This document shows, one piece after another, positions 45,461-52,037 of a stretch of DNA of 64,000 bases (positions within the stretch are counted from its first letter, which is position 1; every line of letters begins with the position of its first letter). The DNA comes from Prosthecobacter sp. (GTDB lineage: Bacteria > Verrucomicrobiota > Verrucomicrobiia > Verrucomicrobiales > Verrucomicrobiaceae). A program made the translations under genes and the position numbers. The notes under the pieces were generated by a model. The model did no database searches. It had not been told where the DNA came from and saw nothing but the letters and a program-made list of their open reading frames with translations. Location: contig JABARQ010000015.1 of assembly GCA_019186985.1 (NCBI GenBank), forward strand, positions 29,096-93,095, in the 5' to 3' direction.

Positions 45461-46540
45461 ATGCCCCGCCGCGCTCAGATCCTGCCAACCCATGATTTCC
45501 AAACCCAATGGCTCGTCCGTTTCGGCCTCAAACTGGATGACTGGCACGCGACCAGTCTCCGTAGCCTCGATGAACGCCCTTTCAGTGACAACGCCGAAAC
45601 CCATTCCCTCCTCACCTTCCTCTTCGGTGATCTGCCCAAGCTCCTGATCAAACGCAACGACCCCCAAACCGCGCAACTGGCCGAAGCCTTCGCCTGGACC
45701 TGCTTCTCATTCTGGCAATGCGGCTCCGCCTTCCCCGCATTTCCCGAAAACTATGCCGCCTACCTGCGCATCCATTTGCTGCGATCACCGGCGCGACGTG
45801 ATCCCGCCGCGAGCGTCCTGGCTGCATTGATCCTACATTCGCATGACAGCAAAAGCACAGATGGCCGCTGTGGCTTCAACCATCTCAAACTCCAGCAGCC
45901 CGATCTGGTGCGCGAGTCTGAAAAACTCATTCACGAAGGCCGCTATGAGGATTACCTCAAAGCCCGGGAAAAGTACGACGAGTACGAAACAGCCCTCGCC
46001 AGCTCCAAGGAATTTGTCACCGACTGGCAACACATCAAGACCTGTTTCGCCGCGCAGCTTCGTCATAAAAAGCTCATTCACCGCACCCTGATTCCTGAGC
46101 GCAACTGGGTGCGCGGGGCCGGTGCTGCGTTTGACAAACCCGCCAAACGTTTCCAAGCCGTATTCGATCTCTTCTGCTGGAAGTACTACCTCTGGGCCAT
46201 GGAAGGCGACCGCCCGCATCTCCTGAAAGCCTCCGTCGTCTTCACCCCGTTCGGCACGCAGATCTTCATCCCCGGTTACCTGAGCTTCGATACCAGCCGC
46301 GACCTCGACTTCAAAAAAGTCGCCGACCTCCACAGAGCCCGAGGCATCACCCGCCAAGGCCCCGGTTTTTCAGTTGGCAGAAAGGAACTCGCAGAGAAAA
46401 AGCGTTTGGCCAAGATCGCCGACAAGGAGGCGAAGCGGCGTGGATTGAAAGGCGATGCAAGGTATGAGTTCATCGGTACCAAAATCGGCTTCACCGATCA
46501 TCTCGATTACCGGAGGACGAAGAAGCTGCTGAAACCTTGA
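45461..46540 (+). CDS. Hypothetical protein of an island-type region
   Basis: A 359-residue soluble protein that I do not recognise. It has no signal peptide or membrane segment. The N-terminal half is helical with several Trp/Phe residues (FAWTCFSFWQCGSAFPAF). A central helix follows (EKLIHEGRYEDYLKAREKYD), and a segment FDLFCWKYYLWAMEGDRPHL leads into VVFTPFGTQIFIPGYLSFD. The C-terminus is strongly basic (KELAEKKRLAKIADKEAKRR), so nucleic-acid contact is possible. GC content is lower than in the flanking core genes. The gene follows the integrase remnant by 62 bases and precedes the next gene by 6, which implies cotranscription. No function is proposed. Confidence 0.65.
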   Translation: MPRRAQILPTHDFQTQWLVRFGLKLDDWHATSLRSLDERPFSDNAETHSLLTFLFGDLPKLLIKRNDPQTAQLAEAFAWTCFSFWQCGSAFPAFPENYAAYLRIHLLRSPARRDPAASVLAALILHSHDSKSTDGRCGFNHLKLQQPDLVRESEKLIHEGRYEDYLKAREKYDEYETALASSKEFVTDWQHIKTCFAAQLRHKKLIHRTLIPERNWVRGAGAAFDKPAKRFQAVFDLFCWKYYLWAMEGDRPHLLKASVVFTPFGTQIFIPGYLSFDTSRDLDFKKVADLHRARGITRQGPGFSVGRKELAEKKRLAKIADKEAKRRGLKGDARYEFIGTKIGFTDHLDYRRTKKLLKP

Positions 46541-46546
46541 AACGAT

Positions 46547-47260
46547 ATGTCATTAAACACCAAAGAATTGAGCCAATTCATCGAAGGCATAGAGCCAACC
46601 GACTCTATGATGTCGCCCTTCGATAATGAAACTAAGCGTCAATGCGCGTGGCTTCACTGGGCGGCTTCGATATCAGCCCCAACCGTTGAAGCTAAAGGGC
46701 TTCTTTTACTCCAAGACTGGGACTCAAAGCGACAAACTTTGCAGTGTGCCACCTCTTACATAGACCAATGCCTTTCTCGATCATCTGCTGCGCTTTTATC
46801 GAAAGATCCAACTATGAGGAACCTACTTTCTGTGCCCAAATGGCGAGATGCCATCGAGTCGCGGCGCTGGCTTGTCAGTAACGCAGCTTGGGGTTTACGT
46901 CCGCAAAAAGAAGACTCCGATGCTCCCATGTGCGGCTACTTAGGTGCTAGTATTCACAAACAAGCATTTCGCACCTGGGGCCAGCTAGTCGTCAAACTTT
47001 GCCAATCTACCGACAACTTCAAACTTGTTGTTGCCGGAGAGTGGGCTGTTCTTCCAGATTTCACCGGAAACGAGCTTTGTGAATATTTACTCGGCTGGCG
47101 CAAATGGGCGACACGGAACAAGGGAAACGTCGCACTCGATGATCTCCCAAGCCTCTCTGAGAAGAGTCTGGCGAGCTGCAAGGGTAGCGTTTATCGAATG
47201 CGTCATCCAATGGTATGGCGCGCCGCTTCTAAATGGGAGTCAGATCCAGATACCAACTGA
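46547..47260 (+). CDS. Low-GC hypothetical protein, possible uracil-DNA-glycosylase-like fold
   Basis: A 237-residue protein whose base and codon use is clearly more A/T-rich than its neighbours, a sign of recent transfer. The order of motifs recalls the UDG superfamily: an early strand with LLLLQDWDS, then VSNAAWGLR, a helix-strand FKLVVAGEWAV, and late YRMRHPMVWRA. In UDG-fold proteins these positions hold the G-Q-x-P loop, an N-A/N-x-x-K loop, the L-x-G-x-x-A strand and the H-P-S loop. The catalytic G-x-D-P-Y motif is not evident, so glycosylase activity is doubtful. The start is 6 bases after the previous stop. It could equally be an unrelated Rossmann-like protein. Confidence 0.55.
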   Translation: MSLNTKELSQFIEGIEPTDSMMSPFDNETKRQCAWLHWAASISAPTVEAKGLLLLQDWDSKRQTLQCATSYIDQCLSRSSAALLSKDPTMRNLLSVPKWRDAIESRRWLVSNAAWGLRPQKEDSDAPMCGYLGASIHKQAFRTWGQLVVKLCQSTDNFKLVVAGEWAVLPDFTGNELCEYLLGWRKWATRNKGNVALDDLPSLSEKSLASCKGSVYRMRHPMVWRAASKWESDPDTN

Positions 47261-47281
47261 CACGCCTGGGTTCTGGACTTC

Positions 47282-47299
47282 AAGTTTGTCCCCAAACTT
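47282..47299. terminator. Hairpin after the low-GC gene
   Basis: A perfect 7-base-pair inverted repeat AAGTTTG, loop TCCC, CAAACTT, 22 bases after the previous stop, with no T-run. It may separate the first two accessory genes from the DUF1643-led trio. Confidence 0.45.
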
Positions 47300-47345
47300 C
47301 GTCCCTGTGTGAGGCCTGATGAGGTGAAAGTAGTTCCTTCTCATC

Positions 47346-47849
47346 ATGCCAACACCTACACCAGCCACTTCGCCCTACACAGCTGTCTTCTCACCCTGCC
47401 GCAACTACCGCTACGAGTGGTGGAGTCGCTGGAGTGACGGACCATATTGCTTGTTCATCGGATTGAATCCCTCCACGGCGGATGAGCAGCAGGACGATCC
47501 GACGGTGAAGCGCTGCATCGACTATGCCAAGCGCTGGGGCTGTGGCGCATTGTGCATGGCGAATCTCTTTGCCTGGAGGGCGACTGATCCAGAAGAGATG
47601 AAGAAGCAGTCTGATCCCGTGGGACCAGACAATGACACCACACTTTCCCGGCTGGCGAAGGAGGCGGGCATCGTGATCGCTGCCTGGGGGACGCACGGAG
47701 CACATCGTGGTCGAGGCCGCGAGGTGCTTTCGATGTTACCCGGGCTCTACGCCCTTTCGCTGAATCAGGACGGCTCACCCGGTCATCCACTCTATCTCAA
47801 GGCTGAACTCCAGCCCTTTGCTCTCAACCCTTCCAAACCATGCGCTTAA
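47346..47849 (+). CDS. DUF1643 domain protein
   Basis: A 167-residue protein with the hallmarks of DUF1643: FSPCRNYRYEWWSRW, the loop FIGLNPSTADEQQDDPTV, RCIDYAKRWGCGALCMANLF followed by AWRATDP, then VIAAWGTHGAHRGR and GSPGHPLYLK near the end. The family has no established activity. The pattern G-L-N-P, then N-L-F-x-x-R, then A-W-G and H-P-L-Y is laid out as in the uracil-DNA-glycosylase fold, so nucleic-acid or nucleotide binding is plausible (inference). DUF1643 genes are often found in mobile or defence-rich regions. Its last 10 bases overlap the HAD gene, which suggests translational coupling. Confidence 0.85.
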   Translation: MPTPTPATSPYTAVFSPCRNYRYEWWSRWSDGPYCLFIGLNPSTADEQQDDPTVKRCIDYAKRWGCGALCMANLFAWRATDPEEMKKQSDPVGPDNDTTLSRLAKEAGIVIAAWGTHGAHRGRGREVLSMLPGLYALSLNQDGSPGHPLYLKAELQPFALNPSKPCA

Positions 47850-48328
47850 CCTCCATCTTCTTCGACCTCGACGAAACTTTGATCCACTCGGTGCTGGCTG
47901 AGGAGGGTGGTGGAGAATGCCCTGCCGGTGCCACGGTCTTTGGCCCCTATCATTCCTGGATGCGTCCTTGTGCTTTCGATCTTCTCAAAGCTGCCCGGTC
48001 CATCGGTGTGCCGACGTTTCTCTGCACGACGTCGGAAAGGCGCTATGCCAGCGGATTGTCGAAGCTGTTTGACCTCGGCTTCGCCGAAAACGAGATACTT
48101 GGTTACGAACACCTCACGTCGGGCCAGACCGGCCTCGCCCCCGGCGCGGTGCTGATTGATGACATGGAGCCTGGACACGAGATCGCGCAGTTCAAACGGC
48201 AGGTGCTGGGTATTGGCACTGAGCGCTACTGCCAGCTTCCCGCTTTTCGTGGACGCCCCCCAGGTGATGAGAACGCCGTGATTCAAAGCCTGAATGCCTT
48301 CCTTCGCCCCTTCCGCAATGCGCGGTGA
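47840..48328 (+). CDS. HAD-superfamily phosphatase (NLI/FCP1-like)
   Basis: A 162-residue protein. HAD motif I is FFDLDETLIHS (residues 7-17), with both aspartates of D-x-D-x-T present. Motif II is likely the threonine in TFLCTTSERRY, and the motif IV acidic pair is in VLIDDMEPG. The DLDETLIHS sequence is of the NLI-interacting-factor/FCP1 type, whose members dephosphorylate phosphoproteins or, in bacteria, small substrates. No obvious motif III lysine was identified. The gene overlaps DUF1643 by 10 bases, and the next gene's GTG overlaps its stop (GTGA), so the three proteins are probably made in a fixed ratio. Confidence 0.75.
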   Translation: MRLTSIFFDLDETLIHSVLAEEGGGECPAGATVFGPYHSWMRPCAFDLLKAARSIGVPTFLCTTSERRYASGLSKLFDLGFAENEILGYEHLTSGQTGLAPGAVLIDDMEPGHEIAQFKRQVLGIGTERYCQLPAFRGRPPGDENAVIQSLNAFLRPFRNAR

Positions 48329-49308
48329 CCGCGCCCTCCATGCCTGCTCAACTCCAAAGCCTGCAATGCCCCGCCTGCGGTCACCCTGGCAGCGACATCG
48401 TGAGCGAACATGCTTTCGGGGCAAAGATCTACTGCAGTGCATGCGGCACGACATCCGCCCTGGTCACGAGCCGGCAGGTACAGGTGCAAAAGGCGGGTGA
48501 CCGCACCTGCGGTGGCTGTGGACGGATGAATCCGCTCCGCACCCGGTTTTGCCAGTGTGGGCGCAATCTCCTGCGCGACTGCCTGCGATGCATAGAAACA
48601 TTCCATTGTGACGACAAGGTTTGTCCTCACTGTGGCTGGGATCATGATCCGAGTCTTGGCAGTGAAACAGCGATCAATCAACGTGCCGCAGCCCTGAATG
48701 ACGCACTGGAGCAGCGGCGCTCGCGGGACTTGGGCCATTTGGAAGTGGAACTTCTCGCCGCCTTCCTGCAGAGAGAATCTCTGACCAAGTCGGCCGAACT
48801 CGCTCTGATGAGGCTGGTTCTCAGCGGTTATGAGCACGGCGACGCCCAGGGCAATCTGAATCAATGGCGTAATGAGCCAGGCATGGCGGTGGTACTTAGC
48901 TGGGATCAGCGCCTGGAGGTGATTCATAAACGACGGGAGCAGCTGGCCCGCGCCCTCGAACCGGGTTCATCATTTATTGTTTCGACGTGGGTTGGCAATA
49001 AAGACAGCGCTCTCGACGAGCTGGCCAGACGCAGTGACTCTGTTAAGGAGCTGAGTCCAAGCTGGGTCATTTTCGGAACCGGGGTTATTCTCTCGATGCT
49101 GCTGTCCGCCGCGGATTTTCCCGGCTGGGGCTTCATTCTCGCCGTGATCTTGTCCGTCCTGTCGTATATGCTTCGCAATCAGGGCCGCAATCAGCGCGAA
49201 GGGACATTCACCAGAGCTCTGAAACAGGCCCAGGAAACGGCGGATACCCAGTGGCGCGAGTGGCTGCGTGAATACGACATACCGCCGCGTCCATTCAACT
49301 CCTCTTAA
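48325..49308 (+). CDS. Zinc-ribbon protein with two C-terminal membrane helices
   Basis: A 327-residue protein. The first 110 residues contain three or four zinc-ribbon knuckles (CPACGHPG, CSACGTT, CGGCGRMNP, CQCGRN, CLRC, CPHCGWDHD). A mostly helical middle part (residues 115-230) includes LEVELLAAFLQRESL. Two adjacent membrane segments follow (WVIFGTGVILSMLLSA and GWGFILAVILSVLSYML). The C-terminus is a basic amphipathic helix. The start is the GTG at 48325, which overlaps the HAD stop; the ATG at 48340 is an alternative. The combination suggests a membrane-tethered sensor or adaptor. No family name could be assigned. It is the last substantial gene of the trio begun by DUF1643. Confidence 0.65.
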   Translation: MTAPSMPAQLQSLQCPACGHPGSDIVSEHAFGAKIYCSACGTTSALVTSRQVQVQKAGDRTCGGCGRMNPLRTRFCQCGRNLLRDCLRCIETFHCDDKVCPHCGWDHDPSLGSETAINQRAAALNDALEQRRSRDLGHLEVELLAAFLQRESLTKSAELALMRLVLSGYEHGDAQGNLNQWRNEPGMAVVLSWDQRLEVIHKRREQLARALEPGSSFIVSTWVGNKDSALDELARRSDSVKELSPSWVIFGTGVILSMLLSAADFPGWGFILAVILSVLSYMLRNQGRNQREGTFTRALKQAQETADTQWREWLREYDIPPRPFNSS

Positions 49309-49316
49309 AAGCACTC

Positions 49317-49502
49317 ATGACTTCCTCCCCAGAAAAGTCCTGCATGATCGCGTGCGAAATCGACGGCGAGACACTTCACATTCCGCAGTCGCAGTTGGCC
49401 TCAGATGACCCGGCAACGCTCGGCGAGGAGCAGGTGCGGCGGCGGATGAACGGATGGCGCGAACAGGGCGGCGGGGTTGGTTGGACACCCGCACGAAGAT
49501 AG
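49317..49502 (+). CDS. Small hypothetical protein
   Basis: A 61-residue frame starting 8 bases after the zinc-ribbon gene. The sequence (SCMIACEIDGETLHIPQSQL, then EEQVRRRMNGWREQGG) looks protein-like, with a beta-hairpin followed by a helix. There is no recognisable family and no clear ribosome-binding site. It may be the last gene of the accessory operon or a truncated remnant cut off by the repeat array that begins about 60 bases later. Confidence 0.4.
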   Translation: MTSSPEKSCMIACEIDGETLHIPQSQLASDDPATLGEEQVRRRMNGWREQGGGVGWTPARR

Positions 49503-49560
49503 CCACTGCAAGCAGCGTACAAACTCTATCTCCTTTCTTGTGGGTAAAGCTCAGAGCCTG

Positions 49561-50024
49561 CTGCCGCTTTCCTGAGGCAGCCTGCTGCCGTGCATCACCC
49601 CAGACCCACATTTCCCCCACCGCTCCGCGCCTGCACAGCCTCCCGCCTGCACCCCCCCACGGCCTTTTCGCCAGCAGGGCTGACTGATCAAACATGGACT
49701 GCGGCAGCCCTGCTGCCGCTTTCCTGAGGCAGCCTGCTGCCGTGCATCACCCCAGACCCACATCCCCCCACCGCTCCGCGCCTGCGAAGCCTCCCGCCCG
49801 CATCACTATCAACGGCCTTTTCGCCAGCAGGGCTGGCTGATCAAACATGGACTGCGGCAGCCCTGCTGCCGCTTTCCTGAGGCAGCCTGCTGCCGTGCAT
49901 CACCCCAGACCCACATCGCCCCACCGCTCCGCGCCTGCGAAGCCTCCCGCCTGCACCCCCCCACGGCCTTTTCGCCAGCAGGGCTGGCTTAAATAAAGCG
50001 GCAGCAGGGCTGCCGCAGTCCATG
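49561..50024. repeat. Array of three 152-base repeats with hairpins and one inverted partial copy
   Basis: The units begin at 49561, 49713 and 49866 (period 152-153) and share a segment starting CTGCCGCTTTCCTGAGGCAG that runs on to CGGCCTTTTCGCCAGCAGGG. The second and third units carry two neighbouring hairpins: GCGGCAG, loop CCCTG, CTGCCGC (49701-49719 and 49854-49872), and GGCAG, loop CCTG, CTGCC (49728-49741 and 49881-49894). The first unit has only the second hairpin. At 49998-50024 the first hairpin and its flank return in inverted orientation. This looks like a REP/BIME-type extragenic palindrome cluster. The whole 633-base gap 49503-50135 contains no credible gene. Integron attC sites and CRISPR were considered and do not fit. 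Confidence 0.85.
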
Positions 50025-50135
50025 TCGAACCACCCCAGGCACCCATTTCACCCCTAAAGGCTTCGCCCCTGCCCGTCGCTCGATGTCAGCGCTTTTGAAT
50101 GCGTTCACAAAGGCACTTGAAACGTTCGTTGGCGG

Positions 50136-51389
50136 ATGATCGATGCATTTCCACTGACTCGTGAGGCAGCGCTGCGACGCTGGAGAGAGTTCCTGCCCAG
50201 AGTCACCAGCTACGGAGCCCGGCGCAATGCCGTGCGGCCGCCTCATGACGACGTCTCGCGACTCTCTCCGGCCATCCGCTTCGGCCTGATCCGGCCCGAG
50301 GAAATCGTTCGCGACACCCTGGACCGACACACCCTGGGCCGGATGGAGAAATGGGTGCAGGAACTGTGCTGGCGCAGCTACTGGAAAGGCTGGCTGGAGA
50401 TGCGTCCGCAGATCTGGAGATCCTGGCGGCGACGTGTGCATGAACTGCATGCCAGCCTGCCTGAGGAACAGCTCGCCAGAGCCCGGCAGGTCAGCGAAGG
50501 GCGCAGCGGCGTGGCGGTGATGGACCGCTTCGCGCTTGAACTCCGGCAGACCGGCTATTTGCACAACCACGCACGCATGTGGTGGGCCAGCTTCTGGATT
50601 CATGCCGAACGCCTGCCCTGGGAACTCGGCGCCGAGTTCTTCTTCCAGCATCTTCTGGACGCGGACCCGGCGAGCAACCTGCTCTCCTGGCGCTGGGTCG
50701 CCGGCCTGCAGACGGCGGGCAAGACCTACCTGGTGCGCCGCAGCAACCTGGAACGCTGGTGCGCCCCTTCCCTGCTGGCCGACACGACCGGCCTTGAACG
50801 GCTGGAAGATGGGTGTGTCACAGCGTTCGTTCCCAGGGATCACGCTGATCTCACGCGCCACCCACTGACCGTCCTCGGCCCATTCTGCCCGCCCTTGAAG
50901 GGCAGGACTGGGCTCTGGGTTCATGCCGATGACCTGTGCCTGGAAGACAGCCCGCTGGCTTCATGCCAGCCGGTGACGGTGGCGGCCTTCACTTCACTCT
51001 CGACCTACCGCCGCCTTGGACTCAGCGAGGCGCGCATCCAGTCCATCCACACCGCCCTGACGGACGGACTGACTCGCGCCGGAGCTCATCTGGGCTGCAC
51101 CACCCTTCTGCGTGACACGGATTCCACCGCCCAAGGCCTGGCCGAATGGGTCAAGGCTGAACGTCTGGATGCCGTCGTCGCCCTGTCGCCCTACGTCGGT
51201 CCTGTGGCCGACGCCCTGCCCTCCATCCGTCAGGCCTTGCAGGACATGAACGTGCCGCTGCATCTGCTGCGCCGGCCCTGGGATGACACGTTGTTTCCCT
51301 GGGCGAAGTCGGGCTTCTTTCCGTTCTGGGAAAAGGCGGGACGATGGCTGGCCTTCCAGGATTCCCAACCCTGCCTGAACCTCGGATGA
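50136..51389 (+). CDS. Photolyase/cryptochrome-like protein with apparently swapped domain order
   Basis: A 417-residue protein. Residues about 50-220 are the FAD-binding helical domain of the photolyase/cryptochrome family: [16 protein letters not shown], then [20 protein letters not shown] (N-H-x-R-M in the FAD pocket), [20 protein letters not shown] and [20 protein letters not shown]. In normal family members an alpha/beta antenna domain of about 130 residues precedes this. Here only 50 residues do. Instead, residues about 255-405 read like that domain: [17 protein letters not shown] resembles the opening L-V-W-F-R-R-D-L-R-L-x-D-N-P, followed by VTVAAFTSL, a G-A-x-L segment and [20 protein letters not shown] repair or light sensing is the family role. 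The immediate DUF2256 neighbour is usual for photolyases. Confidence 0.8.
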   Translation: MIDAFPLTREAALRRWREFLPRVTSYGARRNAVRPPHDDVSRLSPAIRFGLIRPEEIVRDTLDRHTLGRMEKWVQELCWRSYWKGWLEMRPQIWRSWRRRVHELHASLPEEQLARARQVSEGRSGVAVMDRFALELRQTGYLHNHARMWWASFWIHAERLPWELGAEFFFQHLLDADPASNLLSWRWVAGLQTAGKTYLVRRSNLERWCAPSLLADTTGLERLEDGCVTAFVPRDHADLTRHPLTVLGPFCPPLKGRTGLWVHADDLCLEDSPLASCQPVTVAAFTSLSTYRRLGLSEARIQSIHTALTDGLTRAGAHLGCTTLLRDTDSTAQGLAEWVKAERLDAVVALSPYVGPVADALPSIRQALQDMNVPLHLLRRPWDDTLFPWAKSGFFPFWEKAGRWLAFQDSQPCLNLG

Positions 51390-51553
51390 AAGGCGTGAAA
51401 AAGCAGCACCTGCCGGAGAAGAACTGCGCCGCCTGCGGCCGGCCCTTTGCCTGGAGGAAGAAGTGGGAGCGCGACTGGGAGCAGGTGCGCTTTTGCAGCG
51501 AGGCCTGCCGCCGCAACAAGCAAGCGGCGGCGCGCAGGACAGGACCGACCTAA
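51386..51553 (+). CDS. DUF2256 zinc-finger-like small protein
   Basis: A 55-residue protein whose ATG overlaps the stop of the photolyase-like gene (ATGA). The core [20 protein letters not shown], followed by [12 protein letters not shown], is the DUF2256 signature: four cysteines (C-x-x-C and C-x-x-x-C) flanking a Trp/Arg-rich stretch. Genes of this family are regularly adjacent to cryptochrome/photolyase genes, so an auxiliary role in that system is likely, although the function is unknown. An in-frame start at 51344 would lie inside the photolyase gene and is rejected. Confidence 0.88.
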   Translation: MKGVKKQHLPEKNCAACGRPFAWRKKWERDWEQVRFCSEACRRNKQAAARRTGPT

Positions 51554-51569
51554 CCAACGATCACATCCC

Positions 51570-51995
51570 ATGATGCACGAACTCCTGGTTCTTCACGCCG
51601 CCGTCACCTGGATGCTCACCGGCCTGATCTGGACCATCCAGATCGTGCATTATCCGCTGTTTGAGCAGGTGGGCGAGGACGGCTTCGTTCGTTACCATGC
51701 ACGTCACATGCGGCGCATCACCTGGGTCGCCGGACCGTTCATGCTGGCCGAGGCAGGCAGCGCCGCCCTGCTGTTTTTCCTGGGTGAGAGGTCGCCCTGG
51801 TTCAGCCTTGGCCTGGTGGCGCTTGGGGCCGTCTGGATATCCACCCTGCTGTTTCAGGTGCCGCTTCATGACCAGCTGACACGGGGCTACGACCGGAAGA
51901 CGATCCACCGTCTGACCTTCAGCAACGGGATCCGCACCCTGGGCTGGACCCTGCGCGCCGCCTGCCTTCTGGCGATGCTCCGGGCGGCGGGCTGA
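51570..51995 (+). CDS. Four-helix membrane protein next to the photolyase-like gene
   Basis: A 141-residue protein with four predicted membrane helices (about residues 5-25, 47-65, 70-90 and 116-136). The first helix contains AAVTWMLTGLIWTIQIVHYP and is followed by the charged loop RYHARHMRRITWVAGPFMLA. The HYPLF and YHxRH histidines near the membrane edge could bind haem or metal, but this is speculative. The start at 51570 (ATGATG) is selected because the longer frame to 51447 has no protein-like sequence. It is 16 bases after DUF2256. I know similar proteins only as uncharacterised neighbours of photolyase genes. Confidence 0.7.
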   Translation: MMHELLVLHAAVTWMLTGLIWTIQIVHYPLFEQVGEDGFVRYHARHMRRITWVAGPFMLAEAGSAALLFFLGERSPWFSLGLVALGAVWISTLLFQVPLHDQLTRGYDRKTIHRLTFSNGIRTLGWTLRAACLLAMLRAAG

Positions 51996-52037
51996 TTCAA
52001 GCTGACCGCCCTGCAGACCGGCTGCTTCTTGCCTCCG

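Noticed and set aside
49561..50024. Integron attC sites or a CRISPR array
   Set aside because: There is no RYYYAAC/GTTRRRY pair and no integron integrase. The unit of about 152 bases is repeated almost throughout rather than as short repeats with unique spacers, and no cas genes are near.
45043..50135. A second copy of the tRNA-Leu 3' end marking the far border of the island
   Set aside because: I looked by eye for the T-arm/acceptor sequence after the tRNA and found none up to the repeat array. It may lie further on or be lost, so the island's right border is not annotated.
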